A stretch of 35,206 bases of DNA from IMG/VR virus record IMGVR_UViG_3300048442_000357, positions 1 through 35,206 of that record. One strand, written 5' to 3'. Numbering within the stretch: the first letter of the stretch is position 1; each line of letters begins with the position of its first letter. Below the pieces are notes generated by a model. That model saw only the letters and a list, made by a program, of their open reading frames with translations, searched no databases and was not told the origin of the DNA. Shown in pieces: positions 18,921-28,550 of this stretch. A program made the translations under genes and the position numbers. This DNA comes from a virus.

Positions 18921-21900
18921 ATGAGTTTTCATATTAATTCCGATAAAGAAAAAATTAGGGGCGTAAACCCTAAACTCATCGGTGATAATGAAGCTACAAT
19001 TAGGGTAGGCACTGGGGCAAATGAACAAGAAATCATGCGCCTACAGAAAGATCCTGTTAGTGGTCTTCCTCGTGTAGGTATCAACAGAACAGGTCAAAGA
19101 GTCAATAATGTTAATATTGATCAGGGAGGGTCTGGATATAATCAAGTTCCATTAGTTGTAATTAGTTCTCCACCATCTGGTGGAGTTCAAGCTCAAGCGT
19201 CTGCTTCCGTTTTTAATGGTAGAGTTGTTTCAGTTTCTGTTAATGATCCCGGTAATGGATATACATCTGCACCATCTGTTAGTTTTACTGGAGGAAATGG
19301 TTCTGGTGCTGCAGCAACTGCTTTTCTTGATACTGTCGAGTTTGAACTTGACATCAATGGCGCTATCAGAACATCAACATCTATCATTTCTGATACAGCA
19401 AGAATTTTAAATCTGGATATTGAGAACTTTATTACTCCAGATTTGAACCTGAGGGCACCAAACCTCAAAACATATATGAATGGCACTGGTACGCCATGGG
19501 CTGCCAATGTTATTGTACAAAAAGATCAATATAGATATTCTGTTGCTAACGTATATCAAGCAGTTAGTACAGGAACTACAGGATCTTTAGCACCAGAACA
19601 TAAGGATGGTATTGAAGCAAATGGAACTGTAAACTTTAAACATATTGGTTTTAGGGTAACCACGCCAACAGAATTTCAGTATTTAGAAACCGGAGAAGCA
19701 GGAGCATTCCCGCGTTCTATTACTCCTCTACTTGGTGATAGATCAGACAAAATTGCCACCACAGAATACGTCCTCAACCTAGCAACGAATGACGTTGGTG
19801 GTCGTATCTATGTTTCACAACAGATTGGTTCTGACCTAAACGATGGTCGTTCTGCTGTGAACCCTGTCAGAACAATTAAGAAGGCAGCACAAGAGGCATG
19901 GAAAACTCCTGGTGTCAAAGAAACACTAATTGTTTCTGGTGGTAATTACGTAGAAGATAACCCAATCTCACTACCACCTGATTGTTCTGTTGTTGGTGAT
20001 AACCTTCGTTTGGTAATTATCAGACCTGGTAATGTTGGTAAGCACATCTTCAAGTTTGGTGATAAAAATTATGTTACTGGCGTAACTTATAGAGATAAAG
20101 TTGACTCCAATGGAGATGCCACTGGAACATGGGACTTTGCTATGGTCTTTGATGACAAGCAAAGAATCATTGTTGACAATGAAGTCAATGGAGATTTTGG
20201 TATTGAGTTCCCAGTTGGACATCAAATTTTTGGACCAGCTAGATTTCGTATCTCTTTCCAAAATAACACAGGATTAGCATTACTACAATCAGGAGTTCAA
20301 CTTTTAGGTTTGAACACTGGTGCTAGAGCGAATAGTTCTGGTGTATCTTTTACCTCATCAACTGGAGCAAATGCGTTTGTTGCAGGCACAATTGATGTAA
20401 CATTAGCATCTGGTTCTTTTATTGAAGGAGACCAGTATAGTTATATTACATCAGCTGCGGTTGGTGGCGCACTCTCACAAACAATTAGTGGAACTTCTGG
20501 AGAAAATAGTTTAAGGTTTACTACAGATCCATCAACAGATCTTCCAGTAAACAATGTTGTTTTCTTAGACGATACTGATAACTCATCATTTAGTTCAGGT
20601 TTTTACCAAGTTTCGGTTGTTAATAATGGTAATGCACCCACGTATTGGGATGTTACTTTTGTTCCTATTTTAGGTGCAGTGGGATGGGACAGCACTTTAT
20701 CTGATACAACAATCACGATTAACTCTGCATCACCAACATCAAATACTCTTGACAGCACAAATCTTAAGTCGATTAGAGCTGAAGGTGAGGTTGTTTCTTA
20801 TGACGAAGATATTATATCAACTCTGCCAATCACTAGGTTAGATTTCTCTCTACAGGGAGATCCTAGTATTGCTACTGGTGGTTTCCAATCTGATATTTAT
20901 GGAGACGCAGAAGATATTGGCGGTGTTGTTGTTTATACTAGTGCTCTTGTAGGTAGAACTAACTTCCACGAATTTAAAGAAGGTCAAGAAATTATTCTTG
21001 AAAACCTCCCAACTTCTGGACCAGACTTATCTTTCTTAAATGGAAAGCAAAGAATTTACAAAGTCTTAGAAGATGCTGATGGTCGCGCACGACGTTTTGT
21101 TATTCCAAAAAAAGTCCCCTCACTGACAACTGCCAACTTTGCCGTAAGTGAATTTGCTGTAGTAAAATCGTATTCTAAGTCGGTCACACTTTCATTACTA
21201 AACTCACCAAACAAATTTGCTGTAGCAACTCCTGCTGAAAGAAGATATCAGGATGCTTGTCAGTTAATTAGAAATAATAGAGACTACATCGCAGAAGAAG
21301 TAGTTGGTATTATTAACGATCAATTCAAATCAGATTACTATTCTGTATACAATTTAGATACAGGTAATAATACATTTGACATTTATCTAGGTCCACTGGA
21401 TCATGCAAACACATATGTCAGTGGTGGTACAGTAACGTTTGGGGGAACTTCTTATGCCATTAGTGGATTTGTATATGATACTGCAGTAACTGGTGTAGCT
21501 ACTATTACAACAACTGCAGTTGCCATTGCTGCATTGTCTGAAGATGATACTGTTCAGTTAGCAGATATTTTGATCTCTTGCACTGCCGGTGAGAAAATTT
21601 ATCCATCATATAGTTCACCAACAAACGCAAATACTGGGTCTAACGGTGATGAGCAATGTAAGCAAGACGTTATTCATTTCCTAAATGCTCTTGTAAGAGA
21701 CCTTGAGTTTGGATCTAACCACAACATTATCGAAGCTGCTTCCAAGTATATTGTAGGTGGAAAGATTGCTTTTATTGAAGATGAAATTATTCAAAATGTA
21801 CGTGCAATTGAATATGCTAGAGAGTTAGCAATTTATGCAATGTGTAATTGGAGGATTAAGAATAGAACAATTTCGGATCCTTTATACACAACAAAGTATG

Positions 21901-24900
21901 CTACATCACTAAGGTATACTGATACAACTATTGTTAATACAACAGCAGGAACTCCTGCTTGTGATGATGTAAGATCTGCTATTGATACACTAGCATACCT
22001 TTGGGCCGATGTTATTACTAATGATGCATCTGGAACATATCTTGATGCTGCTTATCTAATTGCCAAGAATGCTGATCTAATTGCAGACCAAGCACTTATT
22101 GATACCGAGGTAGCATATCCAACTTTAGGTCTTTCAAATATTCGCCAAAGAAAATGTCTTAGAGACATTAGACTTGTAATTGAAGGTCTTGTAAGAGACT
22201 TAGTTCTTGGAGGAAACCATGGTATTGTTTCTGCTGCAGAATCGTATTTTAGTGGAACTGTTCTTTCTGGAATTCCAGAAGCGCAATTGGATGAAACCAG
22301 ATATGCATTCCAGCAAGTAAAAGATCTTGCTATTGCGGCAATGCGTAATTGGACAGATGGAGATGTTTTAGCTACGACACCATCCACTGCTACGTATGCT
22401 CCAAACACTGGAGTATTTACAGTAACATTCCCAAATCCAGCAACACCTCCAGTAGCAAATCAAGATAGAATTGCTTTTGCGGAAGGAGCAATTACATTCA
22501 GTTGCGCCCATGATGGTGGTGGTAATGATGCAAGTCCATATAGAACAGACGCAAATTTCGGACAAAGTTTCTTAATTACCAATGTTTCAAATAATGGTGG
22601 AAATACTATTGTTACTGCCAACGTTGGTGTAGGTGGAAGCAATACGGACGCACACACGTTTGCAAGTGCATTAGCAAATGGAACTAAAATTATCTATGCT
22701 CCATTCGCAACAACTTCACTTATTCCAAAATTTGAAGATTGGAGTATTCTAGAAGATAGTGCAAACCCATCATGTGCTGCTATTGCTTCTGCTATCACAA
22801 CAGCACTAGCAACCTTTGATAGTATTTTAGAGTATGCTTCTGATGCTGTTAATGGTGCTGCTCCTGGATCTATTACTCAAACTTTCGGAACTTTATATGA
22901 AACAAATAGTCTTCTAACTTATCCTACTAGTTTCATCAATGACTTCAATAATAATAGGATGGCAGTTCGTGGTATATATGATGATTTGCCAATTATCGAA
23001 GCATCTCCATATACACAGAATGCTTCTGTTATCTCCTTTAGAGGTGGCGGTGGTGCAGAAATTGATGGTGATAAGGTCAAGCAACCTAACTGCCCCTTCC
23101 CTGGTCTAGAACCAGACGGAACAGCATCGTTCCCCAATCAGGGTAAGTCGATGGTTGCTGCGGCATTCACGATTGTCTCCTTTGGTGGCACAGGATATAA
23201 AGTTATCAACGATGGTTATACCCAGTTAGTTTCTGTCTTCGTTATTTTCTGCCAAGATGGTGTTCTTTGTGAGACTGGTGGTTATGCTTCTATCACCAAC
23301 TCTGCTACTAACTTTGGAACCTTTGCTCTAAGAGGAACAGGTTTCCGTAAAGATCCATATGAATTTGACGCTGGCACAGTTAATGTTGTTTCTCAAACAC
23401 CAACTGGTAGAACTATCCTTACTGTTGGCAATATCGGAAGAGAGCCACTAGAACATTACATTGTTAAAATTGATGGTTATAGAAATGCAGATCCAGATAA
23501 AGAATTCTTTATTGAATCTGTAAGTGGAGTTACTGTTGGTCCTCCTTTTACAGCAACAATTACTATTGACGATGGTATTGGAAATGGTCTAACTCTAATT
23601 AGAGAGTCTGATGGTGCAACTGTTTCTGGTCTAACAGCACTACAGCAAGCATTGACACCATCTAATTCAGCAAATGCTACCATTAGATTACACAGACCAT
23701 CTATCGTTAACTCTTCCTCACATACCTGGGAATTTGCAGGTTCTGGAACTAACTACTTAGCTCTCCCTGAGAACGGTGGAACTAAAGTTGAGGCAAACGA
23801 GCAGGTATCTGAAAACTATGGTCGTGTATATGTCTCAGGTACTGATGAACTAGGAGACTTTAAAGTTGGTACGTTTGCGAGAATTGAGAACAGAACTGGT
23901 AATATCACCTTTACTGGCACGGTTACAATTTCAGAAGTTGAATTCTTGAAACTGAAAGGTGGCGACGTTGTTGTTACCGGATTTGATAACTCGAATACTC
24001 TTGGTGGTGCTAATGCCACTGACTCCAAACTACCTACACAGAAGGCAGTTAAAGATTATATCACAAACTCTCTTGGTCCATATATTAACAAACCATATTC
24101 TACGAACGCTGTTCCTAGAGCACTGGTTGAACTTACAGATTCTGGTAAGATCTCTCTCGATCAGATCCCGGCATTAAGACCATTTAGTATTTTTACTGTC
24201 GTAAATGAAGCAGAAAGACTTTCTATCGACGGAGCACTTGCTGGAGATATTGCTATTCAAGATAATAGTGATATTGTAGATGGATCACCACAATCATTCA
24301 TTTTGAATAATGATTTAACCAGTCTGTTCCTTGGATTTGCTGTTGATGCATCATTATCATTTACTATCGGTAATGTATTTACTGGTTCTCCTTCTACTGG
24401 CAGAATTCAATCTACCGAGTATAGAGAAGGCGTATTATATAAAATCAATATTACAGATGGTGGTTCTGGATATACTGTTGCTCCAACGGTAACAATTTCT
24501 GGCGGTAATCCATCAGCAGGTTCTGTTCCTGCTACAGCAACTTGTACTATTGCTAATGGTGAAGTTGTTACTATTACTGTTACAGAAAACGCAAGTTATG
24601 TTGGCGGTTTTGGATACACAACACAACCAGTAGTTACTATTGCGGCACCTCCTGGAGCTGGCACACAAGCAACTGCTACTCCACTAATTGAAAGTAGATT
24701 GTATGGCAATATTGTCAATGCTATCAAGATGCTTGATACTGATACATTTGATGATAACAGTACTCCTGCAAATTCAGTTAATATTCTTAGGGTTGTCAAT
24801 ACATCTTCATCTCTTATTAGCAACTGGGTATCACTAAGTAGTGAAGCAGTTGGTGTTGGATCTCTTACTGGTCCTGGTGTTATTTCCACAACTTTATTGG

Positions 24901-27900
24901 GTTCAGAAGCGGCAAACTCCTTCTCCTTCTTAAGAGGAGACCAGAGATATGCAAAAACCGTTCAATCTTTAAAAGGAGCAGAAACAAGATACTTTGCGAG
25001 ATTATTTGCACAAGCATCCATAGGTGCAAGTTCGTTTATTTTCCAAGGATTATCTGGAGTTCTCAAAGGAAATACAATTTCTGATACCGTGGCTGGAGTA
25101 GTATCAGATACTACTGTAAATGGTGTTACTGTAGTTGGTGGTTTAACAACGGTTTCTTTTAACAATCCCATTGATGCCACTATTGCAGCAGGAACTGTTA
25201 TTGAATTTGGTCGTGGTGCTTCACCACTTGTTTTTGATTCTACAAATACAGGAGGAGACTTTATTGATTCTGTTGTAATTGCAAATCCAGGAACTGGATT
25301 TACTGATGGTCAGTACTTTGATGTGGCATTAGACGCACCTGCAGGAATTAATGGTAATGATCTGCGAGTAAATATTATTGTTGGAGAGAACGGACGATCT
25401 GGTGAAGTCACAACAGTTACTGTAACAAACGCTGGTGAGGGATATACCCAAGATTTCCAAGTTACTCCAAACCCATCAGTAGTTGGTTCTGGTTCTAATT
25501 TAGTTTTACTAGCAAAAGTAGCTACCACACAAAAACAATTTGCTAATATCGCATTAGATATCCAAAGAGTTTCTGATTTAACAATCTCCCAGGATCTCTT
25601 TGGTACTATTGGTGTTGCTAGATTTAAGAAGTCTCAGTTTAATATTGGTGATGAAGGAAACGGATCTATTTCTATTAAGATGGGTCCTGATAGTGGATTG
25701 GATGCTGACTTGCTAGATGGTCAGCAAGGTAATTACTACCTCAATGGTGCTTTCTTCGTTGATAGTAGTATCAATCCAGATAAACTTGCTAGTGGAACAT
25801 ACGGAATTGATATTAGTGGTAAATCTACTAACACACTTCGTCTTGATACTGGTATTAGCAACCCCAATGCAAACCCTGCTCCAAGTGATGCTGTTCAGGG
25901 TATAACACTACAAACATTGTTTAATAGTTCTAACGGTCTATTAACAGCATATCCAAGTGTAGATACTGGAAACCAGAACTCATCTAAGCATTTAGTAATG
26001 ACTCTCCGTAATGGAGAAACTGGTGGAGATGCTACATTTGGTGGCGTAAGACAACTTGCATTTGCTAATGACGATAGAATCTACTTCCGTGGATCTGGTG
26101 ATGGCGTATCAAATTATAATTCTTGGTTTGAACTTTGGACTTCTGGAAACCAAGGCGTTAGTTCTGGAATGGATTCTGATAAACTAGATAATAAAGAAGG
26201 TGTCTGGTATCAAGATGGTTGGAACATTAAAGACAATACAATTTTTGAAACTAGACTTCCAACATGGAGAAGTTCTACTAAATTCAGAGATAAGATTGAA
26301 GTTGCTTCGTATGGAGGAACAGATACTTTCTACAGAATTTTTGTAAGACAAAACCTTGATATTTCTATTGGCGGAGATTTTGAATCTACTAAGACAATTG
26401 ATCTTTACAATATTAATAAGTTAAGTGTTGGTGATTTTACAATTACAGCAACAGGACAAAATGTTGACTTAACTGATTCTTCTAATACTTATACAATGCT
26501 TACCGGAAGACTTGCTTCTGGTGGTAATATTGAATCTGCAGTTTATCTTGGATATGCCGGAGATGAAAGAGAGTTTGAACAGTATGAAATTTTTGATGAT
26601 AACACAGTTCAATATGCAGAATTAGGTAATAATTCTGGAACTGGTTATGTAAGACTTGGTAGGTATGATGGTCTTGCGGCAACTCAACCATACATCCATT
26701 TCAACTCTTCTCAAGCACAAGCAGTAGATAATAATGGAGATCCTACTTATAACTCTGCTATTATCGCTGATGGTGGCAATGCAAACGAAGGATCTGGTAG
26801 TCTTGAGTTTAAAGTTCTTAACGAAAATGAACTTAAAGTTAATAGCAATATTATTTGGAACGCAGGTAATGTCGCATTTAATAGTGCTAATGTAGCTTCC
26901 ACAACATCACTCAAGTCTGCTGTGATGAGAGATACCTCTGGTAATTTTACTGCCGGAACAATTACCGCTGGTATTATTGGTGCTGCTTCTCTCAACGTAT
27001 TGAAAACTGGTGATACCATGACTGGATCACTCAGTATTACTGGTGCCAGCAATGGATTAACTATTCAAACTGGAAATATTGCAATCAATGGTGGAGCAGG
27101 AACTGGAACTACTGGAAATCTAACAGTTAGCGGAAATCTTTTAGTTGATGAAGGAACTCTATATGTAAACAAAACAAATAATAGAGTAAGTGTTAGAGCA
27201 TATGATGATCCTCTAAATGCAGGAACACCATTTGAACCAAATCCTATTACTGGATTCAATGTTTATTCACAGTCAGGAAGTTTGAATATTCAAACTAATA
27301 CTGATCTTCGACAGAATACCATTTATCAGCAGCAAATTTGGAATTATGTTGATGGTGGTGAAACTGGTTTACTACTTACTCATGGTGCAACTGTAACTAC
27401 ACAGGCACAGTGGGGTATTTCTTGCCATAGAACTACTTCTAATTCTGGTGAACTTATCTTTAGAACAAGAACAGCATCTGCAGAAAATAAAAATAGATTG
27501 GTAATTGATAATAGTGGCAATTTAATTCCTGGTGCTGATAGTTCTCAAGATTTTGGAACTAGTGCTAAGAGATGGCAAAATTCTTATGTTGATATAGGAA
27601 TTTTTACAGACAGTGTAAGAATTGCCGATGGTTCTGCAAACAAAGAAGCAGATATTCATTTCAGAGGTGGTGGAACTGGTAATTCAGGAGGTAAAAATTT
27701 CCGTATTGGTTCTAATATTGGCGGTGGTATTGATACTTGGAGCATATATGCATCAGAAACAAATGGTAGCAGTGATTGGAAGAGTTTAGCAAGTCCTGCA
27801 CAAGCTCCTGCACTTTCAATCCAAGGAACAAACAATAGAGTTGCAATTAACACAACCCAATTCTCCGGCACAGACAACACTGATCCAAACAACCCAGAGA

Positions 27901-28301
27901 ATCGTAATTATATTCTGAATGTTCAGGGTGATATGAACCTCAATGGTATTTTATATCAAGATAATGCGGAGTTTGTTACTTCCAGATGGACAGAAGCATC
28001 CACAACTAATATCAATGCCAACATCAAAGATATCTACAGGTTATCTGCAGTAGGCATAAATAATTCGAGTCCTACATATGCACTAGATGTTGATGGAGAC
28101 ATTAACCTAACTGGAGCATTCCGTGTAGGAGGAACTGCACAATGGATTGATTCAGCAGGTATTATTAGAGTATCCAATACGGTAATTAGTGAGAATGTTA
28201 CTATTCCTGGTAGTACAATTGCATCTAGTCAAGGTCCAATTACAATAACAAACACATTTACCGTTGTAATTAACTCTGGTGCGGAATGGAGTATCAATTA
28301 A
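18921..28301 (+). CDS. Giant tail fibre protein with beta-helix and helical modules
   Basis: This 3126-residue protein has the N-terminus MSFHINSDKEKIRGVNPKLI, then VGTGANEQEIMRLQKDPVSG, typical of cyanophage fibres. In order: GxGY repeats (about 53-145); an aromatic module (WAANVIVQKDQYRY, about 190-245); FPRSITPLLGDRSDKIATTEYV split around 265-290; a beta-helix start (GRIYVSQQIGSDLNDGRSAV, then RTIKKAAQEA, from 292); helical modules with paired cysteines (about 773-1310); more beta-helix (VISFRGGGGAEIDGDKVKQP to ALRGTGFRKDP, about 1350-1480); TDSKLPTQKAVKDYI (about 1698); GxGY repeats (about 1840-1925 and 2110-2200); and TMTGSLSI and SSQDFGTSAKRWQNS fibre motifs. It ends in VINSGAEWSIN. Probably a trimeric long fibre for host binding. 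It has its own late promoter. Which end meets the host is not shown. Confidence 0.86.
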   Translation: MSFHINSDKEKIRGVNPKLIGDNEATIRVGTGANEQEIMRLQKDPVSGLPRVGINRTGQRVNNVNIDQGGSGYNQVPLVVISSPPSGGVQAQASASVFNGRVVSVSVNDPGNGYTSAPSVSFTGGNGSGAAATAFLDTVEFELDINGAIRTSTSIISDTARILNLDIENFITPDLNLRAPNLKTYMNGTGTPWAANVIVQKDQYRYSVANVYQAVSTGTTGSLAPEHKDGIEANGTVNFKHIGFRVTTPTEFQYLETGEAGAFPRSITPLLGDRSDKIATTEYVLNLATNDVGGRIYVSQQIGSDLNDGRSAVNPVRTIKKAAQEAWKTPGVKETLIVSGGNYVEDNPISLPPDCSVVGDNLRLVIIRPGNVGKHIFKFGDKNYVTGVTYRDKVDSNGDATGTWDFAMVFDDKQRIIVDNEVNGDFGIEFPVGHQIFGPARFRISFQNNTGLALLQSGVQLLGLNTGARANSSGVSFTSSTGANAFVAGTIDVTLASGSFIEGDQYSYITSAAVGGALSQTISGTSGENSLRFTTDPSTDLPVNNVVFLDDTDNSSFSSGFYQVSVVNNGNAPTYWDVTFVPILGAVGWDSTLSDTTITINSASPTSNTLDSTNLKSIRAEGEVVSYDEDIISTLPITRLDFSLQGDPSIATGGFQSDIYGDAEDIGGVVVYTSALVGRTNFHEFKEGQEIILENLPTSGPDLSFLNGKQRIYKVLEDADGRARRFVIPKKVPSLTTANFAVSEFAVVKSYSKSVTLSLLNSPNKFAVATPAERRYQDACQLIRNNRDYIAEEVVGIINDQFKSDYYSVYNLDTGNNTFDIYLGPLDHANTYVSGGTVTFGGTSYAISGFVYDTAVTGVATITTTAVAIAALSEDDTVQLADILISCTAGEKIYPSYSSPTNANTGSNGDEQCKQDVIHFLNALVRDLEFGSNHNIIEAASKYIVGGKIAFIEDEIIQNVRAIEYARELAIYAMCNWRIKNRTISDPLYTTKYATSLRYTDTTIVNTTAGTPACDDVRSAIDTLAYLWADVITNDASGTYLDAAYLIAKNADLIADQALIDTEVAYPTLGLSNIRQRKCLRDIRLVIEGLVRDLVLGGNHGIVSAAESYFSGTVLSGIPEAQLDETRYAFQQVKDLAIAAMRNWTDGDVLATTPSTATYAPNTGVFTVTFPNPATPPVANQDRIAFAEGAITFSCAHDGGGNDASPYRTDANFGQSFLITNVSNNGGNTIVTANVGVGGSNTDAHTFASALANGTKIIYAPFATTSLIPKFEDWSILEDSANPSCAAIASAITTALATFDSILEYASDAVNGAAPGSITQTFGTLYETNSLLTYPTSFINDFNNNRMAVRGIYDDLPIIEASPYTQNASVISFRGGGGAEIDGDKVKQPNCPFPGLEPDGTASFPNQGKSMVAAAFTIVSFGGTGYKVINDGYTQLVSVFVIFCQDGVLCETGGYASITNSATNFGTFALRGTGFRKDPYEFDAGTVNVVSQTPTGRTILTVGNIGREPLEHYIVKIDGYRNADPDKEFFIESVSGVTVGPPFTATITIDDGIGNGLTLIRESDGATVSGLTALQQALTPSNSANATIRLHRPSIVNSSSHTWEFAGSGTNYLALPENGGTKVEANEQVSENYGRVYVSGTDELGDFKVGTFARIENRTGNITFTGTVTISEVEFLKLKGGDVVVTGFDNSNTLGGANATDSKLPTQKAVKDYITNSLGPYINKPYSTNAVPRALVELTDSGKISLDQIPALRPFSIFTVVNEAERLSIDGALAGDIAIQDNSDIVDGSPQSFILNNDLTSLFLGFAVDASLSFTIGNVFTGSPSTGRIQSTEYREGVLYKINITDGGSGYTVAPTVTISGGNPSAGSVPATATCTIANGEVVTITVTENASYVGGFGYTTQPVVTIAAPPGAGTQATATPLIESRLYGNIVNAIKMLDTDTFDDNSTPANSVNILRVVNTSSSLISNWVSLSSEAVGVGSLTGPGVISTTLLGSEAANSFSFLRGDQRYAKTVQSLKGAETRYFARLFAQASIGASSFIFQGLSGVLKGNTISDTVAGVVSDTTVNGVTVVGGLTTVSFNNPIDATIAAGTVIEFGRGASPLVFDSTNTGGDFIDSVVIANPGTGFTDGQYFDVALDAPAGINGNDLRVNIIVGENGRSGEVTTVTVTNAGEGYTQDFQVTPNPSVVGSGSNLVLLAKVATTQKQFANIALDIQRVSDLTISQDLFGTIGVARFKKSQFNIGDEGNGSISIKMGPDSGLDADLLDGQQGNYYLNGAFFVDSSINPDKLASGTYGIDISGKSTNTLRLDTGISNPNANPAPSDAVQGITLQTLFNSSNGLLTAYPSVDTGNQNSSKHLVMTLRNGETGGDATFGGVRQLAFANDDRIYFRGSGDGVSNYNSWFELWTSGNQGVSSGMDSDKLDNKEGVWYQDGWNIKDNTIFETRLPTWRSSTKFRDKIEVASYGGTDTFYRIFVRQNLDISIGGDFESTKTIDLYNINKLSVGDFTITATGQNVDLTDSSNTYTMLTGRLASGGNIESAVYLGYAGDEREFEQYEIFDDNTVQYAELGNNSGTGYVRLGRYDGLAATQPYIHFNSSQAQAVDNNGDPTYNSAIIADGGNANEGSGSLEFKVLNENELKVNSNIIWNAGNVAFNSANVASTTSLKSAVMRDTSGNFTAGTITAGIIGAASLNVLKTGDTMTGSLSITGASNGLTIQTGNIAINGGAGTGTTGNLTVSGNLLVDEGTLYVNKTNNRVSVRAYDDPLNAGTPFEPNPITGFNVYSQSGSLNIQTNTDLRQNTIYQQQIWNYVDGGETGLLLTHGATVTTQAQWGISCHRTTSNSGELIFRTRTASAENKNRLVIDNSGNLIPGADSSQDFGTSAKRWQNSYVDIGIFTDSVRIADGSANKEADIHFRGGGTGNSGGKNFRIGSNIGGGIDTWSIYASETNGSSDWKSLASPAQAPALSIQGTNNRVAINTTQFSGTDNTDPNNPENRNYILNVQGDMNLNGILYQDNAEFVTSRWTEASTTNINANIKDIYRLSAVGINNSSPTYALDVDGDINLTGAFRVGGTAQWIDSAGIIRVSNTVISENVTIPGSTIASSQGPITITNTFTVVINSGAEWSIN
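21247..22020 (+). repeat. Helical Cys-pair module, fibre copy A
   Basis: DACQLIRNNRDYIAEEV, then a beta insertion (about 21340-21640), then QCKQDVIHFLNALVRDLEFG, SNHNIIEAASKYI, a LAIYAMCNW motif and ACDDVRSAIDTL. It aligns by motif order with the copy at 190-663. Confidence 0.72.
22045..22850 (+). repeat. Helical Cys-pair module, fibre copy B
   Basis: DAAYLIAKNADLIADQAL, KCLRDIRLVIEGLVRDLVLG, GNHGIVSAAESYF, LAIAAMRNW, a beta insertion (about 22370-22760), then SCAAIASAITTALATFDSIL. The closest partner is copy A, which it follows directly. Confidence 0.72.
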
Positions 28302-28318
28302 TTAGGAGATAAATAACA

Positions 28319-28525
28319 ATGTCGGAAATACAAGTCGGCACCTTAAATATGGAGTATGGAACAAAGGGAGGATTGCAACTCCCTAAATACTCTTTGAGTG
28401 CCACAGGAGCTCCAGCATTACCCAGTACTGGAGTTGCAACTGGAGATATCTGTTTTGAAATTGACGAAAAAATTGTAATGATTTACGTCACTAACCAATG
28501 GATAGAAATATCAGATATTCTATAA
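28319..28525 (+). CDS. Small fibre-head-module protein
   Basis: A 68-residue protein, MSEIQVGTLNMEYGTKGGLQ, then LPKYSLSATG, GDICFEIDEK and YVTNQWIEISDIL. It matches the first 60 residues of the next protein in layout (VG.L.....G..LP.....P..G...G......V.I......W...S). It therefore looks like an isolated copy of a fibre N-terminal module rather than a fragment. A clear Shine-Dalgarno AGGAG (28304-28308) lies 10 bases before the ATG. It follows the giant fibre by 17 bases, so it may be co-transcribed with it and could cap or connect a fibre. The function is not otherwise visible. Confidence 0.72.
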   Translation: MSEIQVGTLNMEYGTKGGLQLPKYSLSATGAPALPSTGVATGDICFEIDEKIVMIYVTNQWIEISDIL

Positions 28526-28550
28526 GTATAAAACCACTGTTTTAAAAAAA

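Noticed and set aside
24014-28301. Peptidase S74 intramolecular chaperone at the end of the giant fibre
   Set aside because: No S74 catalytic motif was visible; the C-terminus ends in a short beta stretch, VINSGAEWSIN.
28308-28315. GATAAATA before the 68-residue gene
   Set aside because: It lies only 11 bases from the ATG, leaving no room for a leader with the AGGAG site, which would be upstream of the transcript start.
28521-28528. TATAAGTA as a late promoter for the Gly-rich protein
   Set aside because: It has one mismatch in the core, overlaps a stop codon, and sits 30 rather than 43-44 bases from the ATG; too weak to list.
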